A DNA stretch of 38,548 bases from Nitrospira sp. (GCA_029240595.1 JARDZZ010000006.1:1-38548); one strand, 5' to 3'. Shown: positions 10,872-20,577, numbered from the stretch's first letter. Numbers and translations are program-made. Notes: generated by a model from the sequence alone, not told the origin.

Positions 10872-11042
10872 CTAGATGCCCAGCTCTTCGGAGAGCCGCA
10901 CCTCGGATTCATCGATAATTTCTTCGAGACAGGTAAAGCAGGCAAACGGGAAGCGATCGATCGGCACGGCACAGACCTCCCCGACGGATGTGTTCGGCTC
11001 GAGAGCCGGGCCGCCGCATTCTTTGTGCACAAGCGTCAGCAT
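10872..11042 (-). CDS. small (56 aa) putative zinc-binding protein
   Basis: Not in ORF track (<60 aa). Own translation: [56 protein letters not shown]; CxxC pair; overlaps the stop of the upstream hydrolase gene. Confidence 0.65.
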   Translation of the reverse strand: MLTLVHKECGGPALEPNTSVGEVCAVPIDRFPFACFTCLEEIIDESEVRLSEELGI

Positions 11043-11824
11043 AGGGGTGAGATCGTTCCGTCAAGCAGGAGCCGACGCAGCTGTTCCATATGGTCAGGGC
11101 TGCTGAGTCGATGATCGCCAGCGACCAACAGGAGTTCGACCGGAAACGACGGATCGTGACGGCGCAGATCCTCCACGAACGCTCGGCTGCCTTCAGGGTG
11201 AATCACCGTATCTCCAAGCCCGTGGACAATGGTTGTCCGCACGTGCCTGAGCCGGTCGAAGTTCGATTGCCAGTAGGCTTCGCTCTCCACCACCCATTTC
11301 CAGGATAGCGGCCAATCACGATGCGCCGGATCATCGTCCCACGGCATCCAGCCGGCACTCTGCCACTCGTGGCGCCGTTCGGGAGAGATGGTTTGCGCTC
11401 GCACTCCCATCATGTTGAAGGCCGGCGCAATGAGGATCAATCTGTCCACCTCTTCGCACTCTTGGGCTATCAACCATGCGATCCAGCCGCCGAGTGAATT
11501 GCCGACGAGGGTGAACCCGCCACCGATGCTGCGGGCAGCCGCGTCGTTCCGGAGCATCGAGAGAACGGCTCGCGCATCCGCGAGCCAATCGGACAGCGTG
11601 TAATCAGTAAAGTCCCCCTCGGAATCCCCGAATCCCCGGACGTCGTAACAGCAAAAGCTCCATCCCTGCTCTTCGCACCATTGCCTTAAGGCCCGGCTCT
11701 TGTTCCCCCAGCGTGTCGACAACAAGCCGGTGATGAAGACAATGTGGCGGTCCGTTCCGTCCAAGCGATCCCCGCGTATCATCTTATCGTCTGAACCTTT
11801 GAGCTCGAAACGCCTGAGCGTCAT
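11036..11824 (-). CDS. alpha/beta hydrolase
   Basis: 262 aa; GNSLGG nucleophile elbow, C-terminal GDHRLS. Confidence 0.8.
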   Translation of the reverse strand: MTLRRFELKGSDDKMIRGDRLDGTDRHIVFITGLLSTRWGNKSRALRQWCEEQGWSFCCYDVRGFGDSEGDFTDYTLSDWLADARAVLSMLRNDAAARSIGGGFTLVGNSLGGWIAWLIAQECEEVDRLILIAPAFNMMGVRAQTISPERRHEWQSAGWMPWDDDPAHRDWPLSWKWVVESEAYWQSNFDRLRHVRTTIVHGLGDTVIHPEGSRAFVEDLRRHDPSFPVELLLVAGDHRLSSPDHMEQLRRLLLDGTISPLC

Positions 11825-12540
11825 GAGTTGGCCAGAACTTGGACTAAGAACTCGCCCAACCGCTTAATGACCGACTGGGGGATCTCATGACCCCCGCGGA
11901 AACTCTGCCATTCCACCGACAGGCCTGCTTTGACCAGTTCATCGCGCAGCCTTTCGGCCATCGCGTAGGGAAGAATCGGATCCTGTGTGCCGTGGCTTTG
12001 GAACACGCGGAGTCCAGCCCGTTTTCCAACGGTCGGTCGCCAGTCCTGCTTGGCGAGGAGAGAGCCCGAGAGCTGGATCAGCCCTGCGACAGGAAAAGAC
12101 GTGCGCATGACGATGTCGCAGGTGAGCATGGCTCCCTGCGAGAACCCTCCGATGACGGTCTGCCTGTAATCCACGGGCAGCACCTGAGGCAAGGCCGTCA
12201 GAAAAGTCTCGAAGGCGTGGCGTGCCTGCGGAAGCCCACGCGGGACCTCGCCCGACAAATCGCGCACGCGCCCGGCGGCGCGATCCGCTTCGAGACGTGC
12301 CATATCGATCACCCACCAGGCGCGCGAATCTCCGTACCCCATGCTGAGCGGCAAGGGCCCCTCGGGAAAAATCCAACGGGTTCCGGTCGGCCCGCCCAGG
12401 ACCTCGGCCAGCACGACGAGATCGTCTCCGGGCGCGCCATACCCATGGACGAGGATGACGGCGGGTCCCTTGCCGCTGCCGCTGCCATCCATGCCGCCCG
12501 CCAGGCGAACTTTGAGACCGCCAACCGTGAGCACTCGCAT
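11821..12540 (-). CDS. phospholipase/carboxylesterase-family alpha/beta hydrolase
   Basis: 239 aa; VILVHGYGAPGDD, GGFSQGAMLTCDIV, GGHEIP. Confidence 0.8.
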   Translation of the reverse strand: MRVLTVGGLKVRLAGGMDGSGSGKGPAVILVHGYGAPGDDLVVLAEVLGGPTGTRWIFPEGPLPLSMGYGDSRAWWVIDMARLEADRAAGRVRDLSGEVPRGLPQARHAFETFLTALPQVLPVDYRQTVIGGFSQGAMLTCDIVMRTSFPVAGLIQLSGSLLAKQDWRPTVGKRAGLRVFQSHGTQDPILPYAMAERLRDELVKAGLSVEWQSFRGGHEIPQSVIKRLGEFLVQVLANS

Positions 12541-12546
12541 GAAGGA

Positions 12547-15500
12547 TTACCGAACGTATAAGTATTGAAGCAGTGCCACGAGACCGTACAAGGAGGACTC
12601 GATGACAGGTTGTTGATAGAGAGGAACGAACGCACCCTGCTCGTTCCCTTCCACTTCGTTGATGATGAATTGGACCTGTTTCGTGCGGATATCGTGATCG
12701 TTGCCGCCCAATGCCTGCACCATCTGCCGGCTCAGTCCGGCCAGCATCGCCGCCTTGGCCTGACTCGCCGCCTGATACAGCAGAAACGCCGCCAGCAGCG
12801 CCAGCACGACATTCACCGCCCAGGAAAACAGGAGTAGCAGCGGATAGTTCCAGATGTCGAAGTAGTCGTTACGGGCTGCCATCATGATCAGGAGAGCAAT
12901 GAAGGGATAGCGGATCAGCCGGTTTACCACTTCGGTCCGCCGCCCGATCAAATCCACTGCGGCCAAGTATTTCAACTTTTCGAATTCCACTTTCTGATCC
13001 GGACGCAAGCCGTATTCCCTGAGATACTTCTCCTGGACCTGCTCGGACCAGCCGCCGGTTGACGCCGTCACCCAACCGATCCACCGGCGGCACAGCATCA
13101 CGGCATCGAAGACCGCCAGGTTGAGGAAGACCACGAGCGCGGCGCTACTCAGCGTCATGAACGAATCGATCGTGCAACTGAGCCGGCCGCGACAGGGATG
13201 GATGTACTCCTCGTCCACCACATAGGCGCCCAATGACCACATGATGCCGAGATAGAGAAGAAAGAGAAAAACCGTTCGAGCCAGCCACTGGGCCGGCCGG
13301 CTCGCTTGGGAGTACCACTGCCAGGCTTGGTCCAAGGTTGTCGGGGTCATCGTCTCAGTCGGATGAGAGACCCGCTTCAGATTCGTCCAGAAGGTCTTGA
13401 GCGAAAATGTTCCGTGCGCGGCGTCCCGCGCGAGTCCGAAATCGCGGCTGATGAGGTCACTGTTCCTCATCAGATCCCTGGAGCCTTTGATGAGCAGTGC
13501 GAGCGAGAGCACGACGACGAAAAGCCGAATCAGTTCACTGGGCCAGATACTGACGCCAGCCGTCCAGGAAAACGGTTCTCCCTCGTCATGCCCGGCAAGC
13601 AGCATGGATACACCGCCGGTGAACACAAACGCCCAGAACGCCGCCAGGAGCACGATGGCCGGCACTCCAATCCATACGGGATTTCGCGACACCCACAGCC
13701 ACAGCCGCTGATTGCTCCACACGATGATGGTGCCGAGCACCACCCCGACGGCGAGGAGCGCGGCAACGGCGCTGTCATCGAACCCAATGCCTTGCTTCAG
13801 TTGTCCATGTTCGTCCGTGTAGTCGAGATCCGCCCGCAACGGATGGATGGTGCGCACGCCTTCCTTTTCAACCATGCTCAAGTCAACGGCGCCCTCTCTC
13901 CCGACTTCAAAGAGTCGTGGATGGGAGGCAGCGTCATAGAGGCGATCGTCCGGAGTCTGCGCGACATGGTAGCTGGTCGTGCAGGGCCCTGTTTGCTGTT
14001 GATGGCCCTGTTGCTCACAGCGCACGTGACCGACGGCTTGCAACACGGCGAAGTACGCTGAAGTTTGGTAACTGCTGCGGAAGGGCGGAACGTCACGCTG
14101 AAGACCGCCCTCCAGCTGCAATCCGAAGGGGGCAGCGATGACCATGTTGCGCGTGGACTTGTATTCGCTGGGATGCAAGTGGCGCGCGTCGAGATCTACG
14201 GTAAAAAAGATCGCATGAGGAAACGCGGGGCGCAGCGCCTTGATGATCAGCAGCGCGTCATAGGGATCTGTGCCCAGAATGCCGATCGCCCGGGCTCCTT
14301 CCCCTTCATCGTGAATGCGCGCCACCAGCGCGCGCACATAGTCGGTTTGCCCCGTGCCTTCCGGCCGGTCCCGCGTCGCGTCTTTTCCTTTTGCGTCGGC
14401 GCCCGCCTTGGCGGCGCGTGCCGCTCTGGCTGCATCGTCACCTGGGATTTCGCCGTCCAATCCACTCAGGTAACTGTATCGGAAGACGTTGAGCAGCAGC
14501 GACTCGTAGTCGGCAGGACGTTGGATCTGCAGATCGATCGCCTGGGCAATCGTCTGGCACCATTGTTTGACCTGAACCGGCACCTGAATAGCCTTGAGAT
14601 CCGTTTCCGGGAACGTCGCAATTTTCGCGCAGGCCGCAGCGCGAAATTCAATCGGAAGGGTGCGCCCATAAAACGAGTCCCATTCACCGATAAGAATCAC
14701 GGCGTCCCAGCCCAGGCGAACCTGCCGTCGTTCCAATTCGGCGATCAACGATTGAAAGCGTATCTCGTCCGACCCGACGTCGTAGAGGACTCGGACCTTG
14801 GCGTCCGATAGCCGGCGATAGAACCGGTGCTCACATTCTTCGTAGCTTGTACAGGACGAGCCTGACTCCGACTTGAGACCATAGGCCAAAAGACCTTTCA
14901 TCGCACTGGCCCAAGGCGAGTACAGCTCGATCCAACCGTCCGCATTCGGCCAGATCCCAACGCCTTGCTGCGCGTTGCCGGTCAATGCACCGGCTTCATC
15001 GAGAAGCGCCCGATAGGCCGATGAGCTGCGCGGACCGACGATCTTGAAAGAGACGGCTTGCTGCAGGGTCGGATCCAGGCGTACGAGAGAAGGTTTCGCA
15101 CCGTTGAGCAGACACTCGTTGCTGCTGTCTTCACGACAGACGAGCCCTTGCGACAACGATGTTAAGGTGGCGAAGAAGCCGGCCGTGACCGCTTCGTCGG
15201 GTAACCATACGATAAGGATGCTGTCGGCGCGTGAGCCTGCGGCCCCGCAGACGCGCGTCTTTCGAAGACGATACCACTCATAGGGCAGCCCCTGAACTGT
15301 GCTGCCCGGTTCCCAATGCACGAAGGACAGATGACCCTCGTCTTCCGGCGCAAAGCAGGCGGCTCCAAGAGCCGTGCCGACGGCATACCGATCGCGAAGG
15401 CGCGATTCCGTACTCTCGACATAGCCGCCCCCCGTAGTCGTGATGAGCAGAACCGTGAGTTGCTCTCCACGATGGACCCGCTGGGCAATCGCATGACGAA

Positions 15501-15840
15501 GTGGGCCCAGGCGTTTGGCCAAAGACGATCCTCTGGATGTGGTCTTGGCGGCTCCTTGCTCACGAATCGCCCGGTCAACGGCAGCCACAGGGTCTTCCCA
15601 CAAGCGCGCCCTGACTAACTGCTCGGCGGTGGACTGCTTCATCTCCAGTCCGCTACCCACGGGTCGTGAGCTGCGCAGGGGCTCTTTGACCAACAACACG
15701 CCGGCAATGGCCAGTACCAGCGTGAGTGCGCCTGCGACCGCTAGTTTTGAATCTCCTCGAGGCTTGGCCACGGATGGCTTCTCCTCATTCGCGCAAAAAT
15801 GGGACCACTGTACACCAGACAATGAGGGGGACTGCAACAA
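12547..15840 (-). CDS. large membrane protein of unknown function
   Basis: 1097-aa ORF; N-terminal TM, ~600-aa soluble region, several C-terminal TMs; start uncertain (GTG at VAKPRGDSK is an alternative). Confidence 0.7.
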   Translation of the reverse strand: MLQSPSLSGVQWSHFCANEEKPSVAKPRGDSKLAVAGALTLVLAIAGVLLVKEPLRSSRPVGSGLEMKQSTAEQLVRARLWEDPVAAVDRAIREQGAAKTTSRGSSLAKRLGPLRHAIAQRVHRGEQLTVLLITTTGGGYVESTESRLRDRYAVGTALGAACFAPEDEGHLSFVHWEPGSTVQGLPYEWYRLRKTRVCGAAGSRADSILIVWLPDEAVTAGFFATLTSLSQGLVCREDSSNECLLNGAKPSLVRLDPTLQQAVSFKIVGPRSSSAYRALLDEAGALTGNAQQGVGIWPNADGWIELYSPWASAMKGLLAYGLKSESGSSCTSYEECEHRFYRRLSDAKVRVLYDVGSDEIRFQSLIAELERRQVRLGWDAVILIGEWDSFYGRTLPIEFRAAACAKIATFPETDLKAIQVPVQVKQWCQTIAQAIDLQIQRPADYESLLLNVFRYSYLSGLDGEIPGDDAARAARAAKAGADAKGKDATRDRPEGTGQTDYVRALVARIHDEGEGARAIGILGTDPYDALLIIKALRPAFPHAIFFTVDLDARHLHPSEYKSTRNMVIAAPFGLQLEGGLQRDVPPFRSSYQTSAYFAVLQAVGHVRCEQQGHQQQTGPCTTSYHVAQTPDDRLYDAASHPRLFEVGREGAVDLSMVEKEGVRTIHPLRADLDYTDEHGQLKQGIGFDDSAVAALLAVGVVLGTIIVWSNQRLWLWVSRNPVWIGVPAIVLLAAFWAFVFTGGVSMLLAGHDEGEPFSWTAGVSIWPSELIRLFVVVLSLALLIKGSRDLMRNSDLISRDFGLARDAAHGTFSLKTFWTNLKRVSHPTETMTPTTLDQAWQWYSQASRPAQWLARTVFLFLLYLGIMWSLGAYVVDEEYIHPCRGRLSCTIDSFMTLSSAALVVFLNLAVFDAVMLCRRWIGWVTASTGGWSEQVQEKYLREYGLRPDQKVEFEKLKYLAAVDLIGRRTEVVNRLIRYPFIALLIMMAARNDYFDIWNYPLLLLFSWAVNVVLALLAAFLLYQAASQAKAAMLAGLSRQMVQALGGNDHDIRTKQVQFIINEVEGNEQGAFVPLYQQPVIESSLYGLVALLQYLYVR

Positions 15841-15894
15841 GGCACTCGACCGTGGAATGTATGCACAACTGACAGAACGGAGGAAGGGCCGTAT

Positions 15895-17370
15895 TTAGGA
15901 AGAGCAGCTCACGCTGAGGTGTTTGCCCCAATTGGGCGGAGGGGCGGCATATCCCTCCATTCCGGGCTGGTCAGTATAGGGGCGTTGCAGCAAGGCCAGG
16001 AGACGGTCGATCTCAGCGAAGTCCTTTTGCTGAGCCTTTTCAATGGCTGCTTGGACCAGGTAATTGCGGAGCACATATTTCGGATTCACACGGTTCATGG
16101 CTTGTTGCCTGTCGTCATCCCGACTGCGCTCGGCTCGCAACCGCTCGGCATACTGAACGGCCCATGCGTCGAAGCGTTCTCTGTTGAGAAAATGTTCGCG
16201 CAACCTGTCATTGACCATTCCTCGTCCGGAGAGAAACCCGCCCAACTCTCGCCACACGATGGTATAGTCCGCATGGCTGCCTTGGAGCAGACCCAGGAAG
16301 TCACGGATGAGTTCCTCGTCTTGGTCTCGTGCATCCGCCAGCCCAAGCTTGGCCCGCATGAGTGATCGGTACTCCCGCTCGAAGAGCGGCATATAGCCAT
16401 CGAGTCCCTCCTTCAAGGCGTCCTTCTCCGCGAGCGGCAACAAGGCTTGAGCAAGACAGCTCAGGTTCCACAATCCGATAAACGGCTGCTGGTTGAAGGC
16501 ATAGCGGCCGTTGTGATCGGAGTGATTGCAGATGAATCCCGCATCATAGTCATCCATGAAGCCGAAGGGACCATAATCGAGGGTCAGGCCAAGGATAGAC
16601 ATGTTGTCGGTGTTCATCACGCCATGCGCCCAGCCAACCGCTTGCCACCGGGCAATCAATCTGGCCGTGCGCTCCACGACTTGGGCAAACAACGCCGCAT
16701 ATTTGTCCGGAGCCTCTCGGAGGTGAGGGTAATGATGGTCGATGACGTAGTCGGCCAAGACTCTGAGATGTTCGTGTTGGCGCCGGTAATAGAAGATCTC
16801 GAAGGTGCCGAATCGGACATGTGAGGGTGCCATACGCAAGAGCATCGCGCCGCTCTCCACCTGTTCCCGGTACACCTTCTCGTCGCTGCCGATAATGGAG
16901 AGCGCTCTCGTCGTGGGAATGCCGAGCGCATGCATCGCCTCGCTGCATAGGTACTCCCGTATCGTCGAACGCAGCACTGCACGGCCGTCGCCGTCCCGGG
17001 AGAAGGGCGTCATGCCTGCCCCTTTGAGATGCAGATCCCACCGCTCGCCCCGTGCATTGGTGGCTTCACCCAGAAGGATGGCGCGACCGTCGCCAAGCTG
17101 CGGCACGTAGACGCCGAATTGATGACCCGAATACAGCATGGCAAGCGGCTCCATCGCCGGCGTCAACATGCTGCCACCGAAGAGCGCGGTGAACTCCGGC
17201 CTCTCCGCTTCTCGAAGATCGAGATCGATGAGATCGGCCGCGGCAGCGTTGAAACTGACCAGATAAGGTGACGACGAGAACGGGGTGGGATTCAGTTTGG
17301 CGTAAAACGCCTCTGGAAGACGGGCATACGTGTTGTGAAACGTGAGGGTTTCGAGTTGACGATCGCCCAT
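15895..17370 (-). CDS. selO: SelO/YdiU family protein (AMPylase pseudokinase family)
   Basis: 491 aa; YSGHQFGVYVPQLGDGRAILLGE, LKGAGMTPFSRDGDGRAVLRSTIREYLCSEAMHALGIPTTRAL; C-terminal VSCSS. Confidence 0.9.
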   Translation of the reverse strand: MGDRQLETLTFHNTYARLPEAFYAKLNPTPFSSSPYLVSFNAAAADLIDLDLREAERPEFTALFGGSMLTPAMEPLAMLYSGHQFGVYVPQLGDGRAILLGEATNARGERWDLHLKGAGMTPFSRDGDGRAVLRSTIREYLCSEAMHALGIPTTRALSIIGSDEKVYREQVESGAMLLRMAPSHVRFGTFEIFYYRRQHEHLRVLADYVIDHHYPHLREAPDKYAALFAQVVERTARLIARWQAVGWAHGVMNTDNMSILGLTLDYGPFGFMDDYDAGFICNHSDHNGRYAFNQQPFIGLWNLSCLAQALLPLAEKDALKEGLDGYMPLFEREYRSLMRAKLGLADARDQDEELIRDFLGLLQGSHADYTIVWRELGGFLSGRGMVNDRLREHFLNRERFDAWAVQYAERLRAERSRDDDRQQAMNRVNPKYVLRNYLVQAAIEKAQQKDFAEIDRLLALLQRPYTDQPGMEGYAAPPPNWGKHLSVSCSS

Positions 17371-17466
17371 CGACCCAGCATGCCAGGGCTGACGGGCAGT
17401 TTACAACTGGAGAGCCTTGGGCATGGTCCGGAAGGCGCGATACGAGAACGCTGCTGTCGGATGGTT

Positions 17467-18114
17467 CTACCGGGCGGCTTTCAAGCGCGGGGGCGCCTCG
17501 TTCACGAGCGGCGTAAATTGCTCGCTCTCGAAGTCGTAGACCCAAAGGTCACCGGTCAGAATGGAGTACACCCAACCGTGGAGATCGACCTTCCCTCTGC
17601 GGAGCTGCAAGGCGACGGAGGGATGCGTTCTGAGATGATCTAACTGGGCGCGGACGTTTTCCTGCGTCGTTTTGATCAAACGGTCATTGCCTTCGAGGTC
17701 GGTATAGTGCTCCCGCATCAAGCGTCGCGTGGTCTCCGCCTGCCCGACCCATTCCCTCACGGCGGGCAACTCCTGGACCTCTTCCGGGTGCAACAACGCT
17801 TTCATGACGGCGCAATCGGTATGACCGCACACGATGATGTGTGGCACTTTGAGTACGGCCATCGCATACTCGATCGTCGCGGTGCTTCCTCCTTGCATCG
17901 ATCCGTAGGGCGGAACCATGTTGCCGGCGTTCCGTAATATGAAGAGTTCCCCCGGCTCGGCCTGAGTCATCAGGGTTGGATCGACACGGGAATCCGAACA
18001 GGTGATAAACAGGGCGCGGGGTTCCTGTTTTTGCGAAAGGCGGATAAAGAGGTCCTTCTTCCTTCCGAAGACCTCGCCGTGGAATTTCAAAAAGCCTTTA
18101 ACGAGTTTTTCCAT
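17467..18114 (-). CDS. beta-carbonic anhydrase
   Basis: 215 aa; CSDSRVDP and CGHTDCAVMKALL zinc motifs. Confidence 0.92.
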   Translation of the reverse strand: MEKLVKGFLKFHGEVFGRKKDLFIRLSQKQEPRALFITCSDSRVDPTLMTQAEPGELFILRNAGNMVPPYGSMQGGSTATIEYAMAVLKVPHIIVCGHTDCAVMKALLHPEEVQELPAVREWVGQAETTRRLMREHYTDLEGNDRLIKTTQENVRAQLDHLRTHPSVALQLRRGKVDLHGWVYSILTGDLWVYDFESEQFTPLVNEAPPRLKAAR

Positions 18115-18163
18115 CGTCTATCTGCTCCGCTCTCCCATCACCGCACGCTCAAGCACGCCGCTG

Positions 18164-18580
18164 TCAACGTCCGCCGTTCTGTAGCTCCCGGTCCATCGTG
18201 AAGACGAAGACCCGTTCACCGAGTTGCACATCGATGTCCGTGAAGACGCCCAACACCTTGGCACCGGTGATCTCGCTCACCTGCTCGCAGAGCTTGTCGC
18301 GTCCTTGCGCAATTAAATTCTGCCGCAGACGCTTCACCATGTCGACACCTTCCGCAGTTTTTGCCAACTGCCGTTCCGCCGGCGTCAGGACCCCCTTGAG
18401 GCGTACGACCACCAAATCACGGACGATACTGGCCCGGACGTCGTCCGGGCCCCGGCCCATGAACTCCTGCTCGAACTTGATGATGGCGTTGCGGATCGCG
18501 GTTTCCACGGTTGAGCCTGCGGAATTATAGAGTTGCACGGAATCATGAACAAGTAGATCCTGAGCCCTTTGTCTCACCAT
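18164..18580 (-). CDS. mpsC: DUF2294 / MpsC family protein
   Basis: 138 aa; IKFEQEFMGRGPDDVRASIVRDLVVVRLKGVLTPAERQLAKT, typical of DUF2294 (MpsC). Confidence 0.75.
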   Translation of the reverse strand: MVRQRAQDLLVHDSVQLYNSAGSTVETAIRNAIIKFEQEFMGRGPDDVRASIVRDLVVVRLKGVLTPAERQLAKTAEGVDMVKRLRQNLIAQGRDKLCEQVSEITGAKVLGVFTDIDVQLGERVFVFTMDRELQNGGR

Positions 18581-18647
18581 CCCCGTCTGCTGTGGGCCTT
18601 TAGTGCTATCCGGCGGTGGTATTGAGCCCTGAGTCCGACCTGCTCTG

Positions 18648-18674
18648 TTGACGGCGTTCGCCCCGTCATATTAT
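18648..18674 (+). promoter_or_regulatory. sigma70-like promoter for dabB1 operon with internal inverted repeat
   Basis: TTGACG-N15-TATTAT; embedded TGACGG-N8-CCGTCA and GGCG-TT-CGCC. Confidence 0.5.
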
Positions 18675-18680
18675 TTATGG

Positions 18681-18790
18681 TGAGAGGGCGCTGCTGCTCG
18701 TTCAAAGTTCGTGATGGACGGACAGGACGCCGAAATACTCCACTAGGCCGTAGGGTGGCCGGCTGTCAGGCAGAAAGGCCGGTCGCAGTA
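18681..18790 (+). ncRNA. candidate structured leader RNA upstream of dabB1
   Basis: By eye: GACA..TGTC, GCCG..CGGC, CCA/CTA..TAG/TGG helices; GGCC loop able to pair with a downstream GGCC; followed by a terminator. Confidence 0.4.
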
Positions 18791-18791
18791 C

Positions 18792-18847
18792 AAGCCAACC
18801 GAATGGCATCGACGTTTGTCGAGGGATCGGTTGGCTTTTCTTTTGTT
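18792..18847 (+). terminator. intrinsic terminator in the dabB1 leader
   Basis: AAGCCAACCGA (18792-18802) / TCGGTTGGCTT (18827-18837), 11-bp perfect stem with nested TCGAC/GTCGA, then TTTTCTTTTGTTT. Confidence 0.75.
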
Positions 18848-18868
18848 TCACGGAGTCATGAAGCGCCG

Positions 18869-20566
18869 ATGACCGCCGCTCTGCTTGTCCCGCTGTGTCC
18901 CCTGTTGACAGTGCTCCTCGTCATCGCCGGCAACGAGTCGACCAGGCGCCTGCGAGTGAAAATCGGCGCCTGGCCGCTCGCCGTCGCCTTCTTGGGAGCC
19001 CTCTTCACTCTCTACGTCGTCGCGACCAGCGGGCCGATTTCAATCCGATTCTACGAACCGGCTGAAGGCAGCGCGCTTCCCGTCCCGATCGGTTTCCATA
19101 TCGATCGTCTGAGTGCCGTCATGATGGTGTTGATCTCGGCCATCGGGACCATCATTTACACCTACTCCATCGACTACATGTATCAGGAACCTCACGAGCG
19201 CCGGTATTTCGCCATGCTCGGCGTTGCGATCTGCGTGCTCCTTTGCATGGTCTCAAGCGGCAACCTGATGATGCTGTTCGTCTTCTGGCAGATCCTCGGA
19301 TATCTGCTCTATGTCCTGATCCACAACCATGCCCATGCCGGGACGCTGGACGGCGCCTTTCGCACGTTCACCATCTTGCGGGTTGGCGACGTCGCGTTTC
19401 TCGCGGCTATCGCCTTGGCCTACTCCCTGTATGGCACGTTGGAATTTCCGGACATCTTTGCCGCTGCGGCTCAATCCACGGCAACCGTCTCGCTTCTGCC
19501 GGGCATTGAACTGAACGGCGCCACCGCCGTCTCCTTGCTTCTGTTCATCGGCGGCATGAGCAAGTCCGCTCAATTTCCCTTCCACATCTGGCTTCCCCGG
19601 TATCTGTATGCACCAACGCCCGTGACGGCGCTGTTGCACGCGGGCATCATTAACGCCGGAGGCTTCCTCATCAACCGGCTTGCGCCCTTGTTCGGCTTGA
19701 GTTCCACAACCCTGCACATCGCATTTCTCATCGGCACGCTGACGGCGGTACTCGGAGCCTCCATGATGCTGGCGCAGAACGACATCAAGAACATGCTCGG
19801 GTTTTCGACGATCGGCCAGATGGGCTACATGGTGATGGAGTGCGGGCTCGGGGCGTTCTCTCTGGCCGTATTCCATTTGATTGCGCACGGATTGTTCAAG
19901 GCCACCGTGTTCTTGAACAGCGGCAATGTCATCGGCAGAGCGCGAGAGGAACCACATTTCCCCCACGCGAAGCATGACACGGACGAACATGGTTACTCGC
20001 CCCTGACATGGTTCACCGGTTTTTTTACGACTCTGGTGATTCCGCTGCTGATTCTCTTGCTGACCCACGGCGTCCTTCACATTCCTTTGCTGGAAACGCA
20101 AGGCACTGTGATCTTCCTCTTTTTCATTTGGGTCACCTCCACTCAGGCCATCCTCACGCTGACCCGCTTGCACGCGGTGGCTTCCTGGAAAGTATCGGCC
20201 GCGATGCTGCTGACGCTCTTGTTCGTTGTCTTCGTGTACCTCTTCGCCGTCGAGTCCTTTACCGCCTTCTTATATCCGGATCCCCAGGAGGTCGCCCTTT
20301 ACTTTAAGGCGGCGGAGCTGCCTGGGCGGCTGTTCGACATGATGATCGGGGCGGCAACGCTCGTCATTGTCATCGGCTGGTGCTATGTCTACATGACGGC
20401 TCACGGCCGATCGCTTCCATTGCCGACCTGGATCGAGAGCATCCGGATCAAGCTCTATGTGCTGTTCTTGAACCGACTCTATATAGATGAAGGGGCACAG
20501 CGGTTGGAGGAGGCCCGCCTGTCTCTCCTTCAACGGCTTGAGAAGCACGCGGAGGAACGGGTGTGA
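18869..20566 (+). CDS. dabB: DabB/MpsA-like (NuoL-family) subunit, copy 1
   Basis: 565 aa from ATG 18869 (track start 18677 lies at the predicted TSS); GGMSKSAQFPFHIWLP, AQNDIKNMLGFSTIGQMGYM; same locus as DUF2309. Confidence 0.88.
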   Translation: MTAALLVPLCPLLTVLLVIAGNESTRRLRVKIGAWPLAVAFLGALFTLYVVATSGPISIRFYEPAEGSALPVPIGFHIDRLSAVMMVLISAIGTIIYTYSIDYMYQEPHERRYFAMLGVAICVLLCMVSSGNLMMLFVFWQILGYLLYVLIHNHAHAGTLDGAFRTFTILRVGDVAFLAAIALAYSLYGTLEFPDIFAAAAQSTATVSLLPGIELNGATAVSLLLFIGGMSKSAQFPFHIWLPRYLYAPTPVTALLHAGIINAGGFLINRLAPLFGLSSTTLHIAFLIGTLTAVLGASMMLAQNDIKNMLGFSTIGQMGYMVMECGLGAFSLAVFHLIAHGLFKATVFLNSGNVIGRAREEPHFPHAKHDTDEHGYSPLTWFTGFFTTLVIPLLILLLTHGVLHIPLLETQGTVIFLFFIWVTSTQAILTLTRLHAVASWKVSAAMLLTLLFVVFVYLFAVESFTAFLYPDPQEVALYFKAAELPGRLFDMMIGAATLVIVIGWCYVYMTAHGRSLPLPTWIESIRIKLYVLFLNRLYIDEGAQRLEEARLSLLQRLEKHAEERV

Positions 20567-20577
20567 TGCATGCCCTG

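Noticed and set aside
18700-18790. c-di-GMP-I, TPP, SAM, glycine or fluoride riboswitch identity for the leader
   Set aside because: Compared by eye with remembered core motifs; none matched well enough. Left as an unassigned structured RNA.
18677-18868. 64-aa N-terminal extension of DabB1 in the ORF track
   Set aside because: ATG 18677 sits at or before the predicted TSS, and the segment runs through a perfect terminator hairpin; the paralog and equal 1698-nt length support ATG 18869.
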